From positions 1-57,985 of the forward strand of contig JBJEOH010000024.1 in NCBI GenBank assembly GCA_051880615.1: DNA of 57,985 nucleotides. The letters run 5' to 3'. A program made the position numbers and the translations under genes. This document shows, piece by piece, positions 51,143-57,985 of this stretch. Under the pieces are notes generated by a model. The model was not told the origin of the DNA, did no database searches, and saw nothing but the letters and a program-made list of their open reading frames with translations. This DNA comes from UBA7067 sp051880615 (GTDB taxonomy: Bacteria; Bacillota; Clostridia; Oscillospirales; Acutalibacteraceae). The stretch's first letter is position 1. Each line of letters opens with the position of its first letter.

Positions 51143-51796
51143 TCACTCGTTTGATATGTTTAAAATATCCGATTCCTTAACACCGTATTTCTCAAGATCT
51201 ACCTTTCCGTCCACAACCTCCACTCCGTCTGCACGAAGTCTATCTGCCTGCGCATCAGCTCCTCCGAAAGCAAACGAACCGGAACACTCGCCCTTACTGT
51301 TTACCACACGAAAGCAGGGAATATTAAGCGGATCGGGATTCTTATGCAGAGCATTACCGACTGCCCTTGCCATCCTCTTATTTCCTGCCATCTCCGCAAC
51401 CTGACCATAGGTTGCTACACGCCCGGCAGGAATCTTCTTAACAGCCTCATATATTCTCTTTGACGGAGAATCTGTAACCAGATAATAGCTTTCCGAAATC
51501 ATTATTTTAATATCATCATCCGGAATGCTGCCATCCAGAATAATAGTGTTCCAGTGTTCCTTATTCTGATGCCAACCGGGAACTACAGATGAATAAGCAT
51601 TGCGCCAGAAATCCCGCCATTGTGGAGCAACCTTCACATTAAGATTAATATATCCATCTCTCTCATAAGTCCATAAAAACGCTTTCTTACTTCCCTTTAC
51701 ACGCACAAGCTGCCAGTTTTCGTCATGAAACGGCATTTCCTGATAAGTGTTCGGAAAAGATAACCCAAAGGCAAGCGCATCTTCCCGTGTTTTCAT
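51143..51796 (-). CDS. MmcQ/YjbR - MGMT-like fusion protein
   Basis: 217 aa. Residues 1-108 are a MmcQ/YjbR (CyaY-like DNA-binding) domain (MPFHDENWQLVRVKGSKKAF, WNTIILDGSIPDDDIKIMI). Residues 112-205 are the DNA-binding C-terminal domain of O6-alkylguanine-DNA alkyltransferases (PAGRVATYGQVAEMAG, Arg finger in ARAVGNAL). The active motif reads IPCFRVV: Cys161 is present but the usual next His (PCHRV) is Phe162. It may be a working, weakened or non-repair alkyl-sensing protein. A 26-codon frame ends 5 nt upstream of the ATG. Confidence 0.88.
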   Translation of the reverse strand: MKTREDALAFGLSFPNTYQEMPFHDENWQLVRVKGSKKAFLWTYERDGYINLNVKVAPQWRDFWRNAYSSVVPGWHQNKEHWNTIILDGSIPDDDIKIMISESYYLVTDSPSKRIYEAVKKIPAGRVATYGQVAEMAGNKRMARAVGNALHKNPDPLNIPCFRVVNSKGECSGSFAFGGADAQADRLRADGVEVVDGKVDLEKYGVKESDILNISNE

Positions 51797-51800
51797 ATCA

Positions 51801-51881
51801 TCAATCCTTTAACCCAAAATGATATCCGGTATTTTCCCCGGTGATCGTATATCCGGTAAAAAGTCCATTCCGGATCATCAT
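51801..51881 (-). pseudogene. Short in-frame fragment before the MmcQ-MGMT gene
   Basis: 26 codons starting at tandem ATGs (51881, GGGGAAAG upstream) and ending with TGA 5 nt before the MmcQ ATG. The C-terminal part reads GYTITGENTGYHFGLKD, which looks like a natural protein end. It may be a leader peptide or the 3' end of a lost gene; I cannot assign it. A second overlapping frame (ending in ATGA with mmcQ) is also open. Confidence 0.3.
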
Positions 51882-51900
51882 CTTTCCCCATAAAGTAAAG

Positions 51901-51929
51901 TGAAAAACGGGTGCAATGCTGCACCCGTT
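51901..51929 (-). terminator. Terminator of the small P-loop gene
   Basis: AACGGGTGCA and TGCACCCGTT form a 10-bp stem with a 4-nt loop, followed on the minus strand by TTTTTCA. Confidence 0.85.
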
Positions 51930-51962
51930 AAATTTGCTGTACTTAAGTATAGTAGCGTTCAA

Positions 51963-52379
51963 TTAAAGATACTTAGCGTATGTCTTAAGGTCGTCGGGAA
52001 GCTCTGATTCATCGGCAGAGATAAGCAGAGTAATCTTTGTTTCTGCCTTCTCAGCAAGAGCACTGAGCTTCTTAACAAACTCGTCAAGCTTTGCAAAGTC
52101 CTTGCCGCAAATCTTGAAGGTTGAATCAACAAATATATCGGTTACATCATAGTTTCCTGCACAAATACCGCATACGAAGCCATAAAGAACATCATAGCCC
52201 TGTACTTCGTACTGATCTGTATCAATAAGTCTTGCCTTGTGTGTAACATCAAATGTAAGCTTAGCGCCTTTCTCGATTACAACTACATTACCCGCAGAGG
52301 TTGCAACAGCCTCGTTGGCAAGTGAGATTAATTTTTTTGTTTTACCTGTTCCCTTGTTACCTATAAGTAAAGTTACCAT
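51963..52379 (-). CDS. Small P-loop NTPase-like protein
   Basis: 138 aa. A Walker A motif sits at the very start (GNKGTGKT, residues 7-14). A Walker B-like strand ending in Asp is ITDIFVD-like (here VTDIFVDSTFKIC). No recognisable effector domain. It is much shorter than usual AAA or kinase proteins. It is encoded 60 nt downstream of pgi, with AGGAGG upstream and a good terminator behind. Role unknown; similar proteins are sometimes named for twitching motility ATPases without evidence. Confidence 0.7.
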   Translation of the reverse strand: MVTLLIGNKGTGKTKKLISLANEAVATSAGNVVVIEKGAKLTFDVTHKARLIDTDQYEVQGYDVLYGFVCGICAGNYDVTDIFVDSTFKICGKDFAKLDEFVKKLSALAEKAETKITLLISADESELPDDLKTYAKYL

Positions 52380-52440
52380 TGAAATTGCCTCCTTATATAT
52401 TACCGCAAATGCGGTTAATTCCTGTGATTAATATTCCTGA

Positions 52441-53775
52441 TTAAAGTCTTGCTTCAAGAGCAGATTTCTGCTCTTCATATCCGGGCTTGCCTAAAAGCGC
52501 AAACATATTCTTTTTGTAGCTCTCAACGCCGGGCTGATTGAACGGGTTTACACCAAGCAGATAGCCGCTGATTGCGCAAGCCTTTTCAAAGAAGTAGATG
52601 AGATAGCCAAGCTCTGTTTCGTCCATTCTTTCGGCTGTCAATACAACATTCGGAACACCGCCGTCATTGTGTGCAAGAACAGTACCCTGGAAAGCCTTTT
52701 TGTTTACAAAATCAACCGTCTTGCCCGAGAGGAAGTTAAGACCGTCAACATTTTCCGGATCTGTGCCTATTGTGATAGTTCTTTTCGGCTCATTGAAAAG
52801 TACAACTGTTTCAAACAGAGTTCTTCTGCCCTGCTGAATGTACTGACCCATTGAGTGGAGGTCGGTAGAGAAAGTAACAGCTGCCGGGAAGATACCCTTG
52901 TTATCCTTTCCCTCGCTTTCACCGAAGAGTTGCTTATACCACTCAGACATCATAGTAAATGCAGGCTCGTAGCTTACAAGAATTTCTGTTGTATAGCCCT
53001 TTGCGTAAAGAATGTTACGGATTGCAGCGTACTTGTAGCAATCATTTGTCATAAGGTCATCATTGTCAAACTCATCCTGAGCCTTCTTTGCGCCTGCCAT
53101 AAGAGCGTCAATATCAGCGCCCGAAACAGCTATCGGAAGAAGCCCTACTGCTGTTAAAACAGAGAAACGGCCGCCAACATCATCAGGAACAACAAAGGTT
53201 TCATAGCCTTCCTTATCGGCAAGGCTCTTAAGTGTGCCCTTTGCCTTATCGGTGGTGCAGAAAATTCTCTCCTTTGCGCCCTCTTTGCCGTACTTGTTCT
53301 CAAGCATTTCTCTGAGCACGCGGAATGCTATTGCCGGCTCAGTTGTAGTACCTGACTTTGAAATCATATTAATTGAAACATCTCTGCCCTCGCAAATCTC
53401 CAGAAGCTCTGAAAGTGCGGTTGAGCTGATGCTGTTGCCGGTGTAGTAGATGTCCGGTGTGTCCTTTTTAAGAGCGTTATAGTTAGGTGATTTAATAAAC
53501 TCAATAGCAGCTCTTGCGCCGAGATATGAGCCGCCGATACCGATTACAATAAACACATCGGAGTTGCTCTTAATCTTTTCAGCCGCTTTTTTAATTCGCG
53601 CGAATTCTTCTTTATCGTAATCAGTAGGTAAAGTAAGCCAGCCGAGAAAATCGTTGCCGAGACCGGACTTGTTGTGAAGTGTGTCGTGTGCTGCCTTTAC
53701 CTGAGCTTTAACAGCAACATACTCTTCTTCGTTTATAAAGCCCTGAAGATGCTTGTCACTTAATTTTGTTGCCAT
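52441..53775 (-). CDS. pgi: Glucose-6-phosphate isomerase
   Basis: Interconverts glucose-6-phosphate and fructose-6-phosphate. 444 aa, the shorter Firmicutes type. It shows VIGIGGSYLGARAAIEF, NMISKSGTTTEPAIAFR, DDVGGRFSVLTAVGLLPIA, and the C-terminal signature NPFNQPGVESYKKNMFALLG. AAGGAGG lies before the ATG. Starch-derived glucose would enter glycolysis here. Confidence 0.98.
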   Translation of the reverse strand: MATKLSDKHLQGFINEEEYVAVKAQVKAAHDTLHNKSGLGNDFLGWLTLPTDYDKEEFARIKKAAEKIKSNSDVFIVIGIGGSYLGARAAIEFIKSPNYNALKKDTPDIYYTGNSISSTALSELLEICEGRDVSINMISKSGTTTEPAIAFRVLREMLENKYGKEGAKERIFCTTDKAKGTLKSLADKEGYETFVVPDDVGGRFSVLTAVGLLPIAVSGADIDALMAGAKKAQDEFDNDDLMTNDCYKYAAIRNILYAKGYTTEILVSYEPAFTMMSEWYKQLFGESEGKDNKGIFPAAVTFSTDLHSMGQYIQQGRRTLFETVVLFNEPKRTITIGTDPENVDGLNFLSGKTVDFVNKKAFQGTVLAHNDGGVPNVVLTAERMDETELGYLIYFFEKACAISGYLLGVNPFNQPGVESYKKNMFALLGKPGYEEQKSALEARL

Positions 53776-53871
53776 AACATTTTCCTCCTTGCGTTGTTAA
53801 GAAAATTCTGATACTGATACTATTCTACAATATTTCCGTTCTTTTTGCAAGGTAAGATTGTGACTTTTTTC

Positions 53872-55020
53872 TTAAAACTGCACAATATATCGGAACAAGA
53901 GTGACAATACTTCGCTAAAAGAAATTTCAGCCACATTTTCACAGGCAGTTATCTTGTATTCTCCGATTTTTTTATCATCAAGATAATATTCAGCCACACC
54001 AACACTGTCGCCAACGCTTATCGGTGCTTTTATCTCTTCATAAATCTTAATCTTGCTCGTAATGCTGCTTTCTTTGCCCTTTTCCACAAGAAAGGCTCCA
54101 TCGAGCACAAGCTTAACTGCAACCTGCTTTTGCATACCGTTTTGCACCTCGACAAATTCAGGTAAATCCTCCGGAGTTTGCGGTGCGACGCTTGCATATC
54201 CGGCAAAGGCATAATCAAGCAGTGCGGCTGCATCGGCAAAGCGCTGAGTGCCTGTATCAGCACCAAGCACAACTGCTATCGGTTTAAAACCGTTGCGCTC
54301 AGCAGTTGCTGATATGCAGCAGCCGGCAGCGTTGGTAGTACCGGTTTTCAAGCCTGTTATGCCGTTATAGGTTTTCAAAAGCTTGTTTGTGTTTACAATC
54401 TGAGTTGCACCTTCTCTCAGTGTATCCATCCAGATTGTGCAATAGTCGAAAATCTCTTTATGCTTTATAAGCTCCTTGGACATTATTGCAACATCATATG
54501 CCGAGGTAATATGCCCATCCTCGTCAAGACCGTTACAGTTTTTGAAAACCGTATCGCTCATTTTAAGCTCCTTTGCCCTCTTGTTCATCTGCTCGACAAA
54601 GGTTTCCTCACTTCCGCTTATGTACTCAGCCAGTGCGACTGCGGCATCATTTGCACTTGCTACGGTTGTAGCCTTGATAAGGTCGTCAACGCTCATTATT
54701 TCGCCCTCTTCAAGCCAAATGTCACTGCCGCCCATTGATGCGGCATGTGCGCTTGCACTGACCTCATCGGTCATTAAAATTTTGCCGCTGTCAATCGCCT
54801 CAAATACAAGCAATAGCGTCATAACCTTTGTAATTGAGGCGCACGGTCGCTGAGAATGGCTTTCCTTTTCAAACAGCACCTGTCCTGTTTCACTGTCGAT
54901 TAAAATAGCAGACGGAGCAGACACCAGATCAGCTGACGGTGCGGCAGAAGCAACCGCGCAGCTAAAACCTACTGTTGTTAAAGAAAGCAACAGGCAAAGC
55001 GGTTTCAAAAGCTTTTTCAA
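53872..55020 (-). CDS. dacF: D-alanyl-D-alanine carboxypeptidase, DacF/PBP5 type
   Basis: Low-molecular-weight penicillin-binding protein trimming peptidoglycan pentapeptides. The signal peptide covers about 1-27 (LCLLLSLTTVGFSCAVASA). The serine-protease-like motifs are present in order: S62-x-x-K (SITK), SAN (TVASANDAAVAL), and KTG (TGLKTGTTNAAG). The C-terminal beta domain is followed by an amphipathic tail (LSLLFRYIVQF) for membrane association. 382 aa is normal. Starts at TTG after GGAAAGGA. DacF is a sporulation-associated member in bacilli. Confidence 0.93.
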   Translation of the reverse strand: MKKLLKPLCLLLSLTTVGFSCAVASAAPSADLVSAPSAILIDSETGQVLFEKESHSQRPCASITKVMTLLLVFEAIDSGKILMTDEVSASAHAASMGGSDIWLEEGEIMSVDDLIKATTVASANDAAVALAEYISGSEETFVEQMNKRAKELKMSDTVFKNCNGLDEDGHITSAYDVAIMSKELIKHKEIFDYCTIWMDTLREGATQIVNTNKLLKTYNGITGLKTGTTNAAGCCISATAERNGFKPIAVVLGADTGTQRFADAAALLDYAFAGYASVAPQTPEDLPEFVEVQNGMQKQVAVKLVLDGAFLVEKGKESSITSKIKIYEEIKAPISVGDSVGVAEYYLDDKKIGEYKITACENVAEISFSEVLSLLFRYIVQF

Positions 55021-55104
55021 AATATCATTTCCTTTCCATATCCAAAATCGTTTGCTAATCTATATGCTGGATAAGGCTTTGGTATGAAAAGGGACAATTT
55101 CATG

Positions 55105-56598
55105 TCAATACAGAACCACGATAGCGCCCGGCTCAAGTGTTCCCGACAGAGTGCCGTCCTTTACGGTGAACTTGCCTCCTGACACCTTATCGGTATATTC
55201 GCCGTCGGCAAGAACTGTTTTAACGCCCTTAAGCTCCTCTTGCATTATACTGATGCTCACGATGACAGCGCCTGAGTTTCCGCGCTCAATCATAGCTATC
55301 TCTTCGCTGTCCATCGGATTTGAGAGCGTTTCATCAAGTCCTATCATATGGTTTCTGAACTTATTGACCTCGGCAACTTCCTTTGACTTATAGAAGTCAC
55401 TTCCTGCCTCGCCAATCTTGTTGTTGCCCCACTGGCTGTCAATGCTTGCGCCTGCCGGTCGGCTGAAGAACAGCGGTGTGCCGCCGCTTCTTGCGGCTAT
55501 AATTGCCCAGCCGTACTTGATATCGTCCTCTGTAAGCTGAGCCCATGTACCGTCATTGCAGTAATTATCGTGTGATTCAACCCATGTTACGAGCTTACTC
55601 GGGTCAAGACCGTTTACGCCGTAATCGTTCCACTTTGATACGCTTATATCAAAATTTCCAATAGAATTTCTTATAAACTGACCATAGGTTGAAGAAGTTA
55701 CATTGAGCAATTCAGCATAGGAGGCTATTCTGTCAGAGCCGCCCTGAAGCACCTCGCCGTACTGAAATTCTGCTCCGTTGTCAAGGATTACATTCCAATA
55801 ATCACTTGCATATTCCTCAGGGTCATCACTAAGCTCAATATGCTTTGTAGCGTCATAACGGAAGCCTGACGCACCGTCAGCTACACACTGTTTTAAATAG
55901 TTCAATATGTACTGCTGGATTTTTGGATCCTGTGTGTTTAAATCCTTTAACCCAAGCAAATTGCCCTGCGTAACCTGCTTTCTGTTGTTGTAGTTTGTGA
56001 CATCACCAAGTGTGTGAAACGGCTCGTCCGTAATTTTATAAATATCCTGTGATATTACCGAAGCATCACTTGACATATGATTGACAACAGCATCAACAAT
56101 TATCTTTATTCCGTACTTTTCAGCTTCACTGCACAGCTCCTTGAATTCGTCTTCAGTGCCAAGCTGATAATTGCCTATTGTGTAGTTTGTGGGCTGATAG
56201 TGGTAATACCACTTACCGTTGTTTTCGCTTCCATCTACATCCTGAAGCTGCATACCGCCGTTTTCACCGACTTTGCACTCGTTAATTGGCGAGGTCTGAA
56301 TTGCAGTATAGCCTGCCTCGGCTATGTCTTTAAGATTTTCTTTTATTGTGTTAAAAGACCAACACCATGCATGGAGAATTGTACCTGTTGAAATCTCAGG
56401 CGACAACTCATATTCACCAACGAGCTTAACCTCCGATTTTGCAGGCGAAGAAGAAGCTGAGCTTGAACTCTCGGAAGAACTGCTTGATGACTGAGCTTGA
56501 CTGGACGGCGAGTCTGACGAGGTATTGCCGCCGTTGCAGGAAGCAAAGCTAAGAAGAATAAGCGATGCCATTATTGCGGATAGAATACATTTTTTCAT
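55105..56598 (-). CDS. Alpha-amylase, GH13 lipoprotein
   Basis: 497-aa glycoside hydrolase family 13. The signal ends in a lipobox (SFASC, Cys21), so the enzyme should be tethered outside the membrane by a Ser-rich linker (residues 24-55). Catalytic regions: I DAVVNH (169-174), II GFRYDATKH with nucleophile Asp249, III QYGEVL with acid/base Glu282, IV WVESHDNY with Asp344. It cleaves alpha-1,4-glucans such as starch. It carries no visible dockerin or carbohydrate-binding module. GGAGG precedes the ATG. Own transcript, next to the dockerin/cohesin-like gene. Confidence 0.95.
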   Translation of the reverse strand: MKKCILSAIMASLILLSFASCNGGNTSSDSPSSQAQSSSSSSESSSSASSSPAKSEVKLVGEYELSPEISTGTILHAWCWSFNTIKENLKDIAEAGYTAIQTSPINECKVGENGGMQLQDVDGSENNGKWYYHYQPTNYTIGNYQLGTEDEFKELCSEAEKYGIKIIVDAVVNHMSSDASVISQDIYKITDEPFHTLGDVTNYNNRKQVTQGNLLGLKDLNTQDPKIQQYILNYLKQCVADGASGFRYDATKHIELSDDPEEYASDYWNVILDNGAEFQYGEVLQGGSDRIASYAELLNVTSSTYGQFIRNSIGNFDISVSKWNDYGVNGLDPSKLVTWVESHDNYCNDGTWAQLTEDDIKYGWAIIAARSGGTPLFFSRPAGASIDSQWGNNKIGEAGSDFYKSKEVAEVNKFRNHMIGLDETLSNPMDSEEIAMIERGNSGAVIVSISIMQEELKGVKTVLADGEYTDKVSGGKFTVKDGTLSGTLEPGAIVVLY

Positions 56599-56685
56599 GG
56601 TGATAACCTCCGATAAATTTATAAATTAATTATATCAATTTTTAGGAAAGTAGTAAATAGAGTAATGAAAATAAATTACTTAATT

Positions 56686-56727
56686 AAAAAAACAGGGGCA
56701 TCTCGTTATGAGATGTCCCCGTTTTTA
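56686..56727 (-). terminator. Terminator of the dockerin/cohesin-like gene
   Basis: GGGGCATCTC and GAGATGTCCCC form a 10-bp stem (one mismatch), flanked on both sides by A- and T-runs; the minus-strand T-run is 56692-56681. Confidence 0.85.
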
Positions 56728-56744
56728 TGGAAGGTATTCAGTTA

Positions 56745-57985
56745 TTAATATCTGCTTGGGTAGCTTAATACTGACATATCTACAATTACTTTCTGAATTA
56801 AGATAGCATCTAAAACATCAACATTGCCGTCAAAATTAACATCAGCTGCAATTTTCTGAGTATTATTCAACGAAGAAATGCTTACAAGATGCTTCTGAAT
56901 CTGAATTGCATCGAAAACATTGATTTCTTCGTTGCCGTCAACATCGCCAATAAAGTAATCATCCTTTGCACCGTCAGCAATAACTTTAATTGAAGATGTG
57001 TTAGTCTTTGGTGATACAACAGCTCCGCTTGTGTTCTTCAGGCTGTTATAAGTTGTCGAAATTGTTGCGGCACCATTATCGGCAATAACATTGAATACAA
57101 GCTTTACAAAGACTTTTTCGCTTGTAAAGTCATATCCGCCTGCATTTGAGCAGGTAAGAGCTGCAGCGCCTTTTACAGATTTAAGGTCAGCATTTGCGCC
57201 CATATTTACATTGGTAAACACACCCTTAGCAACTGATGTGCTGATTTTCGACATTTCAAGAATGCCGGAGGTGTAATTTACGGTTGCATCAATATACGAA
57301 AGCACATCAGAAGCACTGAGGTTTGCTTCAAATACAACCTGATCGCCCTTATTTACAGCCTGACCGTTTACAGTAAGAGATGGCTCTGCGCCCTGATACA
57401 ATTTAACAATATCATGCTGTGTAAATTCTGCGTCAAGTATATCTGAACCGCTTTCTTTTGAGAAGATATATGCTTCGGAAATATTAGAGTAAATTGCAGT
57501 AGTTCCGCTTGCAGCAATTACATCAAACTTAAGTCTTACGAGAACAGTATCATCTGCTCTGAAATCATAACCTGAGCCTGAAATGCTTGCCATAGCATTA
57601 GCTTTTGAAGCCTTTAATGTTCCATCCATAGTAGCGGTAGCTTCCAGCAATGAACCGCCCTTATAGATTACAGGATATTTTTCAGAAGAATCAAACTGCA
57701 CTTCACTCAACTCAACATAGCTGCTGTCATATATAGTTTTGAATGCAATGCCGCCAATAATATCTGCGGACTTCACATAAAGATCGTACTCGATTACATC
57801 GCCCTGATTAAATGTTTCACCGTTAATAATAACGCAAAGCGCAGGAGCAGTAGGATCTGTAGTTGTCGGATCAGTTGGATCGGTTGTTGTCGGATCTGTT
57901 ACTGGTGTTGTCGGATCCGTTACTGGGTCGGTAGGAGTTGAAGTTGATGTAATTGAAGTAGAAGTCTTTGCACCTGTTACAGTGT
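56745..57985 (-). CDS. Cohesin-like/dockerin secreted protein (5' end outside the window)
   Basis: Partial gene: the frame stays open to the right edge, and the upstream coding sequence and signal are missing. From the edge: a Thr/Pro/Asp linker (repeats of TDPTTTDPTDPTTTDPT); a first cohesin-like domain (VIINGETFNQGDVIEY, FKTIYDSSYVELSEV); a second (LTVNGQAVNKGDQVVF, ATVNYTSGILEMSKI); then a type I dockerin with two Ca-binding loops (DVDGNEEINVFDAIQIQKHL and DVNFDGNVDVLDAILIQKVI). Dockerins dock onto cohesins of cellulosome- or amylosome-type complexes. Having cohesin-like and dockerin modules in one chain suggests an adaptor scaffoldin. Confidence 0.85.
   Translation of the reverse strand, partial: TVTGAKTSTSITSTSTPTDPVTDPTTPVTDPTTTDPTDPTTTDPTAPALCVIINGETFNQGDVIEYDLYVKSADIIGGIAFKTIYDSSYVELSEVQFDSSEKYPVIYKGGSLLEATATMDGTLKASKANAMASISGSGYDFRADDTVLVRLKFDVIAASGTTAIYSNISEAYIFSKESGSDILDAEFTQHDIVKLYQGAEPSLTVNGQAVNKGDQVVFEANLSASDVLSYIDATVNYTSGILEMSKISTSVAKGVFTNVNMGANADLKSVKGAAALTCSNAGGYDFTSEKVFVKLVFNVIADNGAATISTTYNSLKNTSGAVVSPKTNTSSIKVIADGAKDDYFIGDVDGNEEINVFDAIQIQKHLVSISSLNNTQKIAADVNFDGNVDVLDAILIQKVIVDMSVLSYPSRY

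Noticed and set aside
1..57985. Prophage, defence island or toxin-antitoxin system
   Set aside because: I looked for integrase, phage structural, restriction, CRISPR-associated and toxin-antitoxin pairs and recognised none; the PadR/HAAS pair is a regulatory, not a toxin, module.

Overview
The window looks like chromosomal DNA from a spore-forming member of the Clostridia, most likely the Ruminococcaceae/Oscillospiraceae. Evidence: low-to-mid GC; strong GGAGG-type ribosome binding sites; frequent GTG/TTG starts; the sporulation genes spoIIR and yunB; a fermentative pyruvate formate-lyase pair; tRNA-dependent amidation (gatCAB beside aspS); a CIRCE-controlled groESL operon; and cohesin-like and dockerin modules next to a GH13 amylase. 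A starch-degrading Ruminococcus (R. bromii-like, amylosome-forming) fits, but this is inference from family knowledge, not a database match. I recognised no tRNA, rRNA, CRISPR array, prophage or intact insertion sequence.

Layout. 0-3 kb: potassium uptake (trkA-trkH). 3-10.5 kb, minus strand: spoIIR, ispE, an aminotransferase with an Lrp-type regulator, nadE, and a two-gene surface-polysaccharide unit (O-antigen-ligase-like protein, undecaprenyl-phosphate sugar transferase). 10.6-12 kb: a divergent MocR-type regulator. 12-15.3 kb: pflB-pflA, with a vestigial metallophosphoesterase 3' end directly behind pflA. 15.5-24.8 kb, minus strand: RNase J, a GdpP-like c-di-AMP phosphodiesterase, rplI, dnaB, tilS, ftsH. 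25.3-27.4 kb, plus strand: rnhA, nifS-like, nifU-like. 27.6-34 kb, minus strand: rsmF-like, ksgA, a small membrane protein, a cyclase-family hydrolase, an unknown lipoprotein, gph, queH. At 34 kb there is a tiny Asn-rich gene and a LUD-domain protein. 35-41.6 kb, plus strand: aspS-gatC-gatA-gatB, a zinc-ribbon membrane protein, a methyltransferase. 41.7-46.9 kb, minus strand: PadR/HAAS pair, groES-groEL, a THUMP methyltransferase, with a repeat-rich 550-bp spacer after groES. 47-58 kb: yunB, a zinc-ribbon/membrane/cohesin-like protein, a MATE exporter, an MmcQ-MGMT fusion, a small P-loop protein, pgi, a DacF-type carboxypeptidase, an alpha-amylase lipoprotein, and a cohesin-like/dockerin protein running off the right edge.

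Most of the window is housekeeping. Its most distinctive content is: (i) three copies of a cohesin-like domain in two different architectures, one on a membrane protein with a cytoplasmic zinc ribbon, close to a GH13 lipoprotein and a dockerin; (ii) a 61-residue protein made almost wholly of Asn and Gln; (iii) a 21-bp tandem repeat that encodes Cys-containing heptads; (iv) a PadR promoter carrying two operator-like palindromes; (v) an MmcQ-MGMT fusion with an altered PCHR motif. Coordinates of CDS features are the starts I favour, which are often internal to the longest open frame because of a clear Shine-Dalgarno.
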